From positions 18,884 to 82,883 of the forward strand of contig JALDNG010000836.1 in the NCBI GenBank assembly GCA_024349245.1: a DNA stretch of 64,000 bases, read 5' to 3'. Positions 36,115 through 47,706 of the stretch are shown here, in pieces (the first letter of the stretch is position 1; the number at the start of each line of letters is the position of its first letter). Source of the DNA: Neodontobutis hainanensis (taxonomy: Eukaryota > Chordata > Actinopteri > Gobiiformes > Odontobutidae). A program made the translations under genes and the position numbers. Below the pieces are notes generated by a model, which was given only the letters and a program-made list of their open reading frames with translations, was not told the origin of the DNA and searched no databases.

Positions 36115-37038
36115 TTAGCCTCCTGACCCTCCTCTGTTCAGGTGTGGGCCCTTTCCTTTAAACAGGTCTACACGTTGCCAAAACAAGTTGAAGTTATCAA
36201 TAAAGTGTACTCCTCTTGTCTCGCAGGTCTTGGACAGCCATGTATTTAATGCAAGCAGCCGACTGAATTTATTGATCCTTCTGTCAATGTTTGGGAGTGG
36301 TCCACTGATAAAGGATTGCACTTCCAGATTTTCAAGTTTATTTAAAAGCCTGGAGAAATCCTTTTAAAACCTCTGATTCTCCCTTCCTGGTGTCAACTGC
36401 ACCCACGTGCACTATCAGCTGTCTAATGCCTGTGTGTTTGGACAGGACTTGGGGGAGGAGTGCTGTTATATCAGTGACCATGGCACTTGGATAGCTGCAT
36501 GTAACAAAACAACTATAGTTTATGTCCCTGACAGCACCGTCTCCCAGCAACAGGATATCTCTGTCCTTCACTTTTGGCATAGATTCTCTGTCTCTGTTAG
36601 CCTGGTGCTTTTCCACAGATTCATGTCTCCCGTTTTCCATAGACAAAGTTTTATTTCCTATTTCCAAAGTTTTTAAAGAAGAGTTTTCTGGTTCATTCAT
36701 CAGTGATTCAAATCTGTTTTTAGCTGATGATGCTACATGTGCTCTTGTGAGGCCAGCATCCTTTTTTCTGATCCAGTGCTGCTTTGGCTGGGCACCAAGT
36801 TTATGCCAGGTGCCATCATTTTGTTTCAATCCCTTTGCTTTGCTCAGCTTTGGGAATGACACTGTATCTTCAAGTTTAAATTCACAGTCTTACCACATTG
36901 TGTGATCGGGATTGTATCCTGAAGTCCTCTTTCAGATTCCAAAGCAAAAATCTTTGTTTGTAGCACACTGATTTCTTGTTGGTATTTCCAACAATTTTGG
37001 CAGAAAGAGTTTGCAGTAGTTGTTTTTATCCCAGACAT
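36115..37038 (-). pseudogene. LINE ORF1 with esterase (SGNH-type) domain
   Basis: ORF1 starts at an ATG at 37038 (MSGIKTTTANSF). It has a short Cys pair (FCQNCWKYQQ) and a probable coiled coil, then a charged linker, then an esterase-like domain seen in CR1/L2 ORF1 proteins. Block I is DILLLGDGAVRD, where the usual GDS serine is replaced by Gly. Block III is IVHVGAVDTRKG (normally H-x-G-x-N-D). The last block is GPHLNRGG, near where the His of the catalytic dyad falls. Frameshifts lie near 36850 and 36330. The role of the esterase in retrotransposition is not settled. Confidence 0.72.
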
Positions 37039-37250
37039 GTTGAAAAATAGATACTAAGACTCCAGTTGCTCAACAGGTCCAACGTGTTGTTTAAAAAGTA
37101 AAAATAAGTAAGAACATAAAAACATAAAAATCCAGTTAAAAAAAGTAAAAAGCAATGTAAAAAGTTGATCCTAAATGTGGAGATAACTAAAGAGAAAAGT
37201 AAAGCTGGCAGGAGCAAGCAGAGGTGCGACTGCACTCTTCAGAAGCAGGA
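37039..37250 (-). other. LINE 5' UTR
   Basis: About 210 bp upstream of the ORF1 ATG, T-rich in its second half on the coding strand, starting close to TCCTGCTTCTGAAGAGTGC. Its presence shows the insertion was nearly or fully full length. It presumably contains the internal promoter, which I cannot delimit. Confidence 0.6.
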
Positions 37251-39490
37251 AGTAAAACAGACTGTAGATGTGCAGTAGAACAGATTGTAGACGTTTATTA
37301 GAACACACTGTAGATCTAGACTAGAACAGACCGTAGATGAGCAGTAGTACAGACTATAGACTTGCATTAGAACAGACAGTAGATGTGCATTAGAATAGAC
37401 TGTGGACGAGCATTAGAACAGACTATAGATGTGCATTAGAACAGACTGTAGATGTGCATTAGAACAGACTGTAGATGTGCAGTAGAACAGACTGACGATG
37501 TGCAGAAGAATAGATTGTAGAGGTGCAGTAGTTGAGACTTTACACGAGCATTAGAAAAGACTGTAGAGATGCTTTAGAACAGACTGTAGACGTGCAGTAG
37601 AACAGACTCTAGACAATTATTAGAACAGACTGGAGACGTCCCAGTAGAACAGACTGTAGAAGTGCATTAGAAAAGACTGTAGACGTCTATTAAAACAGAC
37701 TATAGTCGTGCTGTAGAACAGAATGTAGAAGTGCAGTTGAAAAGACTTCAAAGCAGCATTAGTACAGACTCTAGATTGGCTTTAGAACAGACTGTAGATG
37801 AGGTTTAGAACAGACTGTAAAGGTCCAGTAGAACAGACTGACAATTAGAAAAGATTGTAAATGTGCACTAAAACAGACTGTAGACGTGCATTAGAATAGA
37901 CTGCAGTGGAGTAGTAAACTGGCATTAGAACAGACTGTAGACATGCAGTAGAACAGTCTGTAGATGTGCAGTAGAGAAGAGACTGTAGAGTTGCAGTAGT
38001 ACAGAATGTTGATAATTATTAGAACAGACAGTAGACGTGCAGTAGATCAGACTGTAGATGTGCATTAGAACAGACTGTAGATGTGCATTAGAAGAGACTG
38101 AAGACCTTAGTCTTATAGTAGAACAGACTGTAGACGAGCAGTATAACAGATTGTAGACTTGCAGTAGAACAGACTGTAGACCTGCAGTAGAAGAGACTGT
38201 AGAGGAGAAGTAGAACAAACTGTAGAGGTGGAGTAGTGAAGACTGTAGACAAGCATTAGAACAGTCTGTATATGAGTATTAGAAAACAATACTAGAAATG
38301 CTTTACAACAGACTGTAAAGGTGCAGTACTACAGACTGTAGACATTTATTAAAACAGACTGTAGACGTGCAGTAGAACAGACCGTAGATGAGTATTAGAA
38401 AACACTATAGACATGCAGTAGAACAGACTGCAGTAGAGCAATAGTACAGACTGTAAACTGGCATTAGAACAGACTGTAGAGGTGCAATTAAACAGACTGT
38501 AGTCTTGCAGTTGAAAAGACTTCAAAGCAGCAGTAGTACAGACACTAGATTGGCTTTAGAACTGACTGTAGAAGTATTAAAACAGACTGTATATGAGTAT
38601 TAGAAAACACTCTAGACATGCTTTAGAACAGACTGTAGAGGTGCAGTTGTACAGACTGTAGACGAGCATTAGAACAGACTTTAAACGTCCAGTAGAACAG
38701 ACTGACAATGTGCAGAAGAATAGACTGTAGAGGTGCAGTAGTACAGACTGTAGATGAGCATTAGAACAGACTGTATATGAGTATTAGAAAACACTGTGGA
38801 CATGCTTTAGAACAGACTATAGAGGTGCAGTAGTTCAGACTGTAGACGAGCAGTAGAACCGACTGTATATGAGTATTAGAAAACACTACTAGAAATGCTT
38901 TACAACAGAATGTAGAGGTGCAGTAGAACAGACTGTAGACGTGCAGTAGAACAGACTGTTGTTGAGCAGTGGTACAGGCTGTATACTTGCATAGGAACAG
39001 ACTGTAAATGTGCATTAGAACAGACTGTAGATGTGCAGTAAAACAGACTGTAGACTTGCAATAGAGCAGACTGAAGACGTGCAGTAGAACAGACTGTAGA
39101 CATGCAGTAGAACAGACTGTAGAGGTGGAGTTGTAAAGACTTTTATTGGGCATTAGATTAGACTGTAGACAAGCAATAGAACAGATTGTAGATGTGCAGA
39201 AGTATAAACTGTAGACCTGCATTAGAAGTGACTGTAGATGCGCAGTAGAAAAGACTGTAAGAAGCAGTAGTACAGAATGTAGACAATTATTACAATAGAC
39301 TCTAGATGTGCAGTAGAACAGACTTTAGATGAGCATTAGAACAGACTGTAAACGTCCAGTAGAACAGACTGACAATGTGCAGAAGAATAGACTGTAGGGG
39401 TGCAGTAGTACAAACTGTATACAAGCATAAGAACAGACTGTATATGAGTATTAGAAAACACTGTAGACATGCTTTAGAACAGACTGTAGA
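37251..39490 (-). repeat. 23-bp satellite array, minus orientation
   Basis: Continuation of the array after the LINE. Around 38860-39100 it is a direct copy of about 59230-59470, including the rare word ACTACTAGAAATGCTTTACAAC (ACTAATAGAAATGC in the other copy). Confidence 0.95.
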
Positions 39491-39768
39491 GATACCTGTC
39501 GTTGTGTCCTTGGGCAAGACACTTAACCCACCTTGCCTCGTATGAATGTTTAAGAATGTTCAGTGAATGTATGTGGTGATGGTCAAAGAGGCCTTAGGGT
39601 CAAAATGGCTGCCACGTCTCTGTCAGTCTGCCCTAGGGCATCTGTGGCTACAGTTGTAGTTACCATCACCAGTGTGTGACTGTGTATGAATGAATAATGG
39701 ACGGCTTGTGGGCGCTTTGAGTCCCTTGGTCCCTTGGGAGAAAAGCGCAATATAAATCCAATCCATTA
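39491..39768 (+). mobile_element. 5'-truncated fish SINE with L2-like tail
   Basis: A 278-bp non-satellite insert. Its middle has TGTCCTTGGGCAAGACACTT, a block widespread in fish SINE-type repeats. Its end has GCGCTTTGAG followed by AAAAGCGCAATATAAATCC, the L2-related 3' end used by many teleost SINEs. No RNA polymerase III A/B box head is seen, so it is probably 5' truncated. ACTGTAGA stands on both sides (39483-39490 and 39769-39776), but the satellite contains this word in every monomer, so it is weak evidence of a target duplication. Confidence 0.65.
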
Positions 39769-42700
39769 ACTGTAGACCTGCAGTAGAACAGACCGTAGAT
39801 GAGCAGTAGTACAAACATTAGACTTGCATTAGAAAAGACTGTAGATGTGCATTAGAACAGACTTTAAAAGTGCAGTAGTATAGACTGTAGATATGCAGTA
39901 GAACAGACTGTAGAAGTTTATCAGAACAGACTGTAGACGTGCAGAAGAACAGACTGTAGGTGAGCAGTAGTACAAAACTGTAGACTTTCATTAGAACAGA
40001 CTGTAGATGTGCATTAGAACAGACTGTATATGAGCAGTAAAACAGACTGTAGACTTGCATTAGAAATGACTGTAAACATCCAGTAAAACAGACTGACAAT
40101 GTGCAGAAGAATAGACTAGGTGCAGTACTACAGACTGTACATGAGCATTAGACCAGACTTTATATTAGTATTAGAAAACTCTCTAGACATGCTTTAGAAC
40201 AGACTCTAGAGGTGCAGTTTAACAGATTGTGGACGAGCATTAGAACAGACTGTTTATGAGTATTAGAAAACACTCTAGACATACTTTAGAACAGACTGTA
40301 GAAGAGCAGTAGTTCAGACTGTAGACGAGCATTAGAACAAACTGTATATTTGAATTAGAAAACACTATAGACATGCTTTAGAACAGACTGTAGAGGTGCA
40401 GTTTAACAGACTGTAGACGAGCATTAGAACAGACTGTATTTGAGTATAAGAAAACACTCTAGACATGCTTTGGAACAGACTGTAGAGGTGCAGTAATACA
40501 GACTGTAGAGAGCATTAGAACAGTCTGTAGAAGTGCAGTATTACAGACTGTAGATGTGCAGTAGAACAGACTGTAGACATTTATTAGAAGAGATTTTAGA
40601 CCTGCAGTAGAACAGACCGTAGATGAGCAGTAGTAAAGACTGTAGACTTGCATTAGAACAGACTGTAGATGTGCATTAGAACAGACTGTAGATGTGCAGT
40701 TAAAAAGAATGTAGAAGTGCAATAGAACAGACTGCAGTAGAGCAGAGGTACAGACTGTAAAATGGCATTAGAACAGACTGTAGAAGTGCAGTTGAACAGA
40801 CTGTAGACTTGCAGTTAAACAGACTTCAGAGCAGCAGTAGTACAGACTCTAGATTGGCTTTAGAACTGACTGTAGACGTCCAGTAGAACAGACTGTAGAT
40901 GTGCATTAGAACAGACTGTAGATGTGCATTAGAAGAGACTGTAGACCTTTAATAAAACCGACAAAGGGTCGTACAGTAGAACAGACTGTAGAAGAGCAGT
41001 AGAAGAGACAGTGGACTTGCAGTTGAACAGACTGTAGATGTGCATTAGAACAGACTGTAGATGTGCAGTAGAACAGAATGTAGACTTGCAGTAGAACAGA
41101 CTGTAGAGCAGCAGTAGTACAGACTCTAGACTGGCATTAGAACAGACTGTAGACCTGCAGTAGAACAGACTGTAGAGGAGAAGTAGAACAAACTGTAGAG
41201 GTGGAGTAGTAAAGACTTTTATTGGGCATTAGAACAGACTGTATTCGAGCAATAGAACAGACTATAGATGTGCAGTAGTACAGACTGCATTAGAACAGAC
41301 TGTGGACGAGTATTTGAAGAGACTATATACGTGTATAGAACAGACTGTAGATGTCCAGTAAAACAGACTAATGATGCTGCAGAAGAATAGAATTTAAATG
41401 TCCGTTAGTAGAGACTGTAGACGAGCATTAGAACAGACTGTGTATGAGTATTAGAATAGACTGTAGACATACTTTAGAACAGACTGTAGAGGTGCAATAG
41501 TACAGACTGTACACGAGCAGTAGTACAGACTGTAGACTTGCATTAGAACAGACTGTAGATGTGCATTAGAACAGAATGTAGACATACAATAGAACAGACG
41601 TAGAGTTGCAGTTGAACAGACTACAGACATGCAGTTGAACAGACTTCAGAGCAGCAGTAGAACAGACTGTAGACGTGCAGTAGAACAGACTGCAGTAGAG
41701 CAGAGGTAAAGAATGTAAACTGGCATTAGAACAGACTGTTGAGGTGTAGTTGAAATGACTGTAGACGTGCAGTAATACAGACTGTAGACGAGCATTAGAA
41801 CAGACTGTAGAAGTGCAGTAGTACAGACTGTAGATGTGCAGTAGAACAGACTGTAGACGTTTATTACAACAGACTGTAGACCTGCAGTAGAACAGACCGT
41901 AAATGAGCAGTATTACAGACTGTAGACTTGCATTAGAACAGACTGTAAATGAGCAGTAGTACAGATTATAGACTTGCATTAGAACAGACTGTGGACGAGC
42001 ATTAGAACAGACTATAGACTGTAGACATTTATTAGAACAGACTGTAGACCTGCACTAGAACAGACCATAGATGAGCAGTAGTACTGACTATAGACTTGCA
42101 TTAGAACAGACTGTAGATGTGCATTAGAAACAGACTTTAGAAGTGCAGTAGTAGAGACTGTAGATGTGTAGTAGAAAAGACTGTAGACATTTATTAATAC
42201 AGACTATAGTCGTGCAGTAGTACAGATTATAGACTTGCAATAGAACAGACTGTAGAGGTGCAGTTGAACAGACTGTAGACGTGCAGTTGAACAGACTTTA
42301 GAGCATCAGTAGTACAGACTCTAGATTGGCTTTAGAACAGACTGTTGTCGAGCTTTAGAACAGACTGTAAACGTTCAGTAGAACAGAATGACAATTAGAG
42401 ACTGTAGACGACCAGTAGAACAAACTGTAGATGTGCATTAGAAAAGACTGTAGATGTTTATTAAAAAAGACTTTAATCGTGCAGTAGAGCAGACTGTAGA
42501 CGTACAATAGAACAGACTGTAGAGCTGCAATTGAACAGACTGTAGACAAGCAGTTGAACAGACTTCAGAGCAGCAGTAGTACAGACTCTAGATTGGCTTT
42601 AGAACAGACTGTAGATGAGCTTTAGAACAGACTGTAAATGTTCAGTAGAACAGACTGACAATTAGAACACATTGTATATGTGCAGTAAAACAGACTGTAG

Positions 42701-44013
42701 AAGTGCAGTAGAATAGACTGCAGTAGAGCAGTAGTAAAGACTGTAAAATGGCATTAGAACAGACTGTAGATGTGCATTAGAACAGACTTTAAAAGTGCAG
42801 TAGTAGAGACTGTAGATATGCAGTAGAACAGACTGTAGAAGTTTATCAGAACAGACTGTAGACGTGCAGAAGAACAGACTGTAGGTGAGCAGTAGTACAG
42901 AATGTAGACTTGCATTAGAACAGACTGTAGATGTGCATTAGAACAGACTGTATATGAGCAGTAAAACAGACTCTAGACGCAGTAGAACAGACTGCAGTAG
43001 AGCAGAAGTACAGACTGTAAACTGGCATTAGAACAGACTGTAGATGAGCAGTAGTACAGACTGTAGACTTGCATTAAAAATGACTGTAAACATCCAGTAA
43101 AACAGACTGACAATGTGCAGAAGAATAGACTAGGTGCAGTACTACAGACTGTACATGAGCATTAGAACAGACTGTATATGAGTATTAGAAAACACTCTAG
43201 ACATGCTTTAGAACAGACTGTAGAAGAGCAGTAGTTCAGACTGTAGACGAGCATTAGAACAAACTGTATATTTGAATTAGAAAACACTATAGACATGCTT
43301 TAGAACAGACTGTAGAGGTGCAGTTTAACAGACTGTAGACGAGCATTAGACCAGACTGTATTTGAGTATAAGAAAACACTCTAGACATGCTTTGGAACAG
43401 ACTGTAGAGGTGCAGTAATACAGACTGTAGATGAGCATTAGAACAGTCTGTAGAAGTGCAGTATTACAGACTGTAGATGTGCAGTAGAACAGACTGTAGA
43501 CATTTATTAGAAGAGATTTTAGACCTGCAGTAGAACAGACCGTAGATGAGCAGTAGTAAAGACTTGCATTAGAACAGACTGTAGATGTGCATTAGAACAG
43601 ACTGTATATGAGCAGTAAAACAGACTGTAGACGTGCAGTTGAACAGACTGTATATGAGCAGTAAAACAGACTGTAGATGTGCATTAGAACAGACTGTAGA
43701 AGTGCAGTAGTACAGACTGTAGATGTGCAGTAGAACAGACTGTAGACGTTTATTACAACAGACTGTAGACCTGCAGTAGAACAGACCGTAAATGAGCAGT
43801 AGTACAGACTGTAGACTTGCATTAGAACAGACTGTAGATGTGCATTAGAAACAGACTTAAGAAGTGCAGTAGTTGAGACTGTAGATGTGCAGTAGTACAG
43901 ACTGTAGACGAGCATTAGAACAGACTGTATATGAGTATTAGAAAATACTGTAGACATGCTTTAGAACAGATTGTAGAGGTGCAGTAATACAGACTGCAGA
44001 TGAGCATTAGAAC
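39769..44013 (-). repeat. 23-bp satellite array, minus orientation
   Basis: About 4.2 kb of monomers between the short SINE and the DNA transposon. Parts of it (about 41370-42180) resemble 23030-24190, and within it about 40140-40650 resembles 43130-43560, so local blocks have been copied. Confidence 0.95.
44006..44013. repeat. 8-bp target site duplication, left
   Basis: ATTAGAAC, identical to 47733-47740 on the other side of the transposon. The empty sites at 1795 and 63343 have a single copy. Confidence 0.85.
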
Positions 44014-44039
44014 CATTGACGGTATAAGGGCTGGACATA
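44014..44039 (+). repeat. left terminal inverted repeat
   Basis: Starts CATTGACGGTATAAGGGC. It pairs with 47707-47732 at 23 of 26 positions; the mismatches are at positions 3, 8 and 12. Confidence 0.8.
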
Positions 44040-44641
44040 GCAAGCCCGCTTCTGGGTCTGTGCCAAATAGGAAGTAGGGGTTGGCTCCATCAAGCATGAC
44101 CCCTATTGACATCCATTGAAAAATCGCGCAATTACGTAAGTGACTATTTTTCTCACAGTCATCATTCTAACGCTCCGCCTTTCTTTGAACACAATCTTAT
44201 TATTCCCGTAATTGCTATATTGATATTTGTCACATAACTCATACTATTAAGATTAATAACCTACCTATCAGATGCCTCTATTCTGCTATGTCGGATCGTG
44301 GGGCGTGGCTGATCTCGCTACGCATTTTGTAGTTTTAAGCTGCTCTCGGTAAAAAAAGCAGCTGGAATATAGCGTTATATGAACAGAAGAGAGACTCGTG
44401 GAGACCTAACTATTTTAAATCAGTGAAGTTCAAGCTTTTTGCTACACCCAAAGATTGTTTTTAGTTAGTCTTTGTTTTCTGAAACTTTTTAGCCAGTAAG
44501 TCTTCGTTTTTTGTTAATTAGTTTGTTAGTTGCTGCTGTTCATGTATGGAGATCGCTTGCTTTTAGCTAAAAGCTAACGCTAGCTGTGTTTGATTTAACT
44601 CCGCTAATTTAAGTAACTTTTTCATCGTACAACTGCACTAA

Positions 44642-45177
44642 ATGAAGCACGCTCCAGTTTCAAGGTGAGTACATTTTTGCATGTCTTACTGTCAGAATAT
44701 ATACATTTGTTATACTTTTTAGCTGACCCGAAGGTGGCTCTCCACCGCTTTAACGATAGCTTAATATGATACACTGGACCAAACTTGGTAATAATATGAT
44801 ATAAGGTCATATCTAACCTTCAATTTGGAAGGAATTAAGCATAATGTTTTTAGTTTTTAGTAAGATAATATTATGGCTAAATGTATCTGGCTGAAAAATT
44901 ACTGTGTAGTTTGCAAAGTCAGTAAATGTCATAATATAATCATAATAATATAATCAAAATTAGAAGTGGGCTTAATGTACTCTTTTACAAAGATCTGGGT
45001 TGTGTCATTTTGGTAAATACATTTGACACATGTCTGTTTTATTAAAATAGATATTGTTCTCTCACAGATTTCCTAAATGTGATGCTGTCAAACTGAGGCT
45101 AAAGGTGATGCTGAGGCTGATCAGAAGAAAGGCTCTTGTTGTGGTGTGAGCACTTTGAAGAGGATATTCAGACAAAG
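44642..45177 (+). pseudogene. THAP-domain remnant (two exons, frameshifted)
   Basis: THAP domains are C2CH zinc-binding DNA-binding modules of P-type transposases and related host proteins. A first exon at 44642-44664 starts with ATG (MKHAPVS) and ends at a GTGAGT donor. A second, 45068-45177, follows a pyrimidine tract and CAG acceptor and ends at another GTGAGT donor. Together they read into RFPKCDAVKLRLK, like the R-F-P-K segment of THAP. In a different frame near 45145 comes CEHFEEDIQTK, like the C-x-x-H-F-E-x-D end of the domain. The CxxC pair expected at the N-terminus is missing, and the frame between the two blocks is broken. Confidence 0.5.
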
Positions 45178-45487
45178 GTGAGTGTTAGATTAAACTACAC
45201 ATTACATTAAACATTACACGTGCAGTGCCCACTAACCTCTGAGACTTTTTTACTCTAGAAAACACTTTCCTTACTCTACAGTCATACATCTCTTGAAAAT
45301 TACTGTAGCTAAAGTGCATGTGTTAGTTTTATATTTGTACATTTATCATCTGTAAATCATGACAACAGTGGACAAGTAAATGTTTAAGTCAGGTTTTAAA
45401 CATGACAGACATGATCTGACACAGTACATTTCACATTAACTGAAATGTACTGTACATTAATTATTATATTTAGGAAAATGTAAGTTC
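45178..45487 (+). other. transposon interior without recognised content
   Basis: AT-rich sequence after the second THAP donor site. No frame, repeat or motif that I can support. Confidence 0.5.
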
Positions 45488-45500
45488 AAATCAAAGTCCA

Positions 45501-45868
45501 GGGTGCACGTAGCAAGAAGGTCGTGAGTTCAAAACCCGGCAGACTCAAACATTCTCTCGGCCGACTCCGGTCTTTCTGTGAGGAGTCTGCATGTCCTCCG
45601 CGTGTTACTGTGGGTTCTCTCCCGGTACTCCGGCTTCCTCCCACCGTCCAAACACATGCATGTAAAGGTTAATTGACAACTCTAAAGTGTCCCTAGTGAA
45701 TGAATGTGAGAGAGAATGGTTGTCTGTCACTGTCTGTCTCTATATGTCAGCCCTGTGACTAACTGGCCACTGTCCAGGGTGTACCCCGCTTCAGGCCCAA
45801 AGCTGCTGGGATAGGCTCCAGTCACCCGCGACCCCTAACGGGACAAAGCGGTAGAAAATGAATGAATG
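45501..45868 (+). mobile_element. tRNA-derived fish SINE with a head deletion, nested in the transposon
   Basis: 368 bp starting GGTGCACGT and ending in (GAAT)n after GCGGTAGAAAATG. It is the same family as 52189-52587. It is flanked by a perfect 13-bp duplication AAATCAAAGTCCA (45488-45500 and 45869-45881). Compared with the other copy it lacks about 30 bp in the head, including the A box (GGCAGAGTGG region), while the B-box-like GTGAGTTCAAAACCC remains. It was therefore either disabled after insertion or copied from a deleted source. Confidence 0.85.
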
Positions 45869-45881
45869 AAATCAAAGTCCA

Positions 45882-46400
45882 CTATTTTCTTAAAAACAGT
45901 TCTTACACACACAGTAACACAGTGAGCTGGTGAAGTGTTTTTTTTCCTGTGATTAACTGTGTTCAGAGGTGACCGGGCCCAACAGCAAGACTTGTTTTAA
46001 ACATAACTTTTACTTTGTTCTCTGTTTCGCAGCGCTCCTCTACAGTTACCTGTCTGCTGCTGCTTTTCTGTCGGCCCAGTCCAGTCAGGTCCAGTCATCA
46101 GTCTGCTGCTCTGTTCTTCTCTGCTCCTGGACAGTTGACCTAGCCCAGCCTCGGCTTCCTCAGCTTCATCCTACATCACATCCTGGTCCATCGACAACTT
46201 GAGCGTTTTTAAATAAACTTAAAACAAAATACAATCTCCATTCATTTATGTGCTTCTAGGTTTGAAAGCATATATAAACTGTTTTTAAGATCTTGAATCT
46301 GACATAATGTATACACTTTGTTTTTAAGTGCACAGAGTTAATAACTTGTAAAAGGCTTTTTAAAGAAACTTTTAAATAACGTGAAAGTAGATGAAAGCAA
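45882..46400 (+). other. possible terminal exon with poly(A) signal in the transposon
   Basis: After a pyrimidine-rich stretch and an acceptor-like CAG at 46030-46032, a frame runs to a TGA at 46200, rich in Ser, Leu and Cys, and AATAAA follows at 46212-46217. This could be the last exon of the element's transcript. It resembles no transposase domain I know, and much of it (CTGCTCTGTTCTTCTCTGCTCC) is low complexity. Confidence 0.2.
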
Positions 46401-47456
46401 ACAGACAAAACTTTAAATCATTTATTACTATAGTGTTATTTTAGAATGCCATAAGCAATAGAAGGTATTGTTGAAAATAACCAAATCATAAAACATATTG
46501 TTTTGTGTATTATTAAATTGTAATGATAAAGTAGTGCTCAAAGATGGAAGGGTTTCTTGAACTTTCAGGTTGCTCCTGAGGTCTTTGACCTGCAGCTGCA
46601 CAGGTAAGGAAACTGAAAAACAAAAATCAAAACTGGTTTAACTCATATTTACTCCATCTCAAAAATACAGCATATTTGTTTACAATTTCTAAATAACCAG
46701 TTTTTTAAAAAATGTATGCAATGTGTCTATTTTAAGAAAACTATCATTAAGCTAAGATATATATCATACAGAAACTATAATTCTAAATGATCTACTTTAT
46801 ATATTTTACAACATACAGTTTATAATTACGAGGCTATCTATTGATAAGCAGGTTAGTACTATTGCTAGCTGTAGATGTATTTTAGAACAAAGATGACAAC
46901 ATGGTGCTTACTAAAGCAGGAGAATATTTAAAACCGTAGATGTTGGTGTAAAAGTGAAATTCACCTGAAGTAGAGCAGCAGCAGAGGGCTCAGTGAAGGA
47001 GCAGAGATGTTTTAGCTCAGGTCTCTGTCGAGCCAATAACCGTAGAAGGGGTAAATAATAGTGACCTGAAAGGGAGATATAATCATTAAATTAGATAATG
47101 CTTACCTAATAATACACTTCGTTTTACCCATATATTATTCTATACATAATTTGGGTAAAAACTAAATATAAGAAAGTCAATTAGTTTTAATAACTAATGC
47201 CATTAGTAATTAAAACGAGATTTAGCAATAAAAAGGAAACACTGCTCTGATTACAGTTAACTACTAGCATATGTTCGCATGCAAGTAACAATGTTTTTAA
47301 CCTACTTTAAAAAAATCTTTCAATACTATATGTTGATTAAAATCAAGTTATTATGAGTGAAATTAAAGAAATAAAAAAATGAATTACAAATAAATATAAC
47401 ATTTACCTCAAGTTAGCCAGCAGTCAAAATGCAGCAAAGACAGAGGATGAGATTGG
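46401..47456. other. AT-rich transposon interior
   Basis: About 1 kb, mostly AT-rich. One short exon-like stretch (about 46570-46602, between a TTTCAG and a GTAAGG) is the only item that stands out, and it has no recognisable protein content. Confidence 0.4.
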
Positions 47457-47479
47457 TCAGCGCCTTTCTACCGTCAATG
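47457..47479 (-). repeat. internal copy of the terminal repeat
   Basis: CCTTTCTACCGTCAATG on + is close to the complement of the left terminus (CATTGACGGTATAAGG) and lies ~250 bp inside the right end. Its flanking GGCGCTGACC is also loosely like GGGCTGGACA of the terminus. Confidence 0.6.
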
Positions 47480-47706
47480 GCTTTGCCGCTATCTGCAGGA
47501 ATTTCACCTTTCAACTTTCAACTTTCAACAAGCCCGGTTCTGATTGGCTCGCTGGTTACCATGCTAATGCGCACTCAAACCTAGCTCATATGCCCAAATT
47601 AGGACTTCTGGCTCCAAAAATCAACATGGCGGCCCCACAACGGCTAAAAATGGCGACTGAAATGGGTTCATTTTGAAGTTAACGCTATGGGTGACGCCAC
47701 ACTCCT

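Larger units (their letters stand above)
32469..37250 (-). mobile_element. L2-like non-LTR retrotransposon, near full length, decayed
   Basis: A 4.8-kb LINE transcribed leftward. In order from 37250 it has a ~210-bp 5' UTR, ORF1 with an esterase-type domain, a proline-rich stretch, an AP-type endonuclease, reverse transcriptase with YADD and a 3' UTR ending in (TTGCC)n. Assignment to the L2/CR1 group rests on the ORF1 esterase, the RT phrases NYRPISNLPF and DLSAAFDTVDH, and the short 3' repeat tail. Frameshifts in both ORFs make it inactive. AGTA flanks both ends, though a few extra A bases at the right end make the target duplication uncertain. Confidence 0.9.

Noticed and set aside
36407..36905. 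Plus-strand open frames across the LINE ORF1 region
   Set aside because: They lie opposite the esterase-bearing ORF1, which has recognisable motifs on the minus strand.
39483..39776. ACTGTAGA as a secure target duplication of the short SINE
   Set aside because: The word is part of almost every monomer in this orientation, so a match on both sides is expected by chance.
45969..46202. Small Ser/Leu/Cys-rich protein gene within the DNA transposon
   Set aside because: No ATG start, low-complexity composition and no homology. Kept only as a possible terminal exon of the element's transcript at low confidence.
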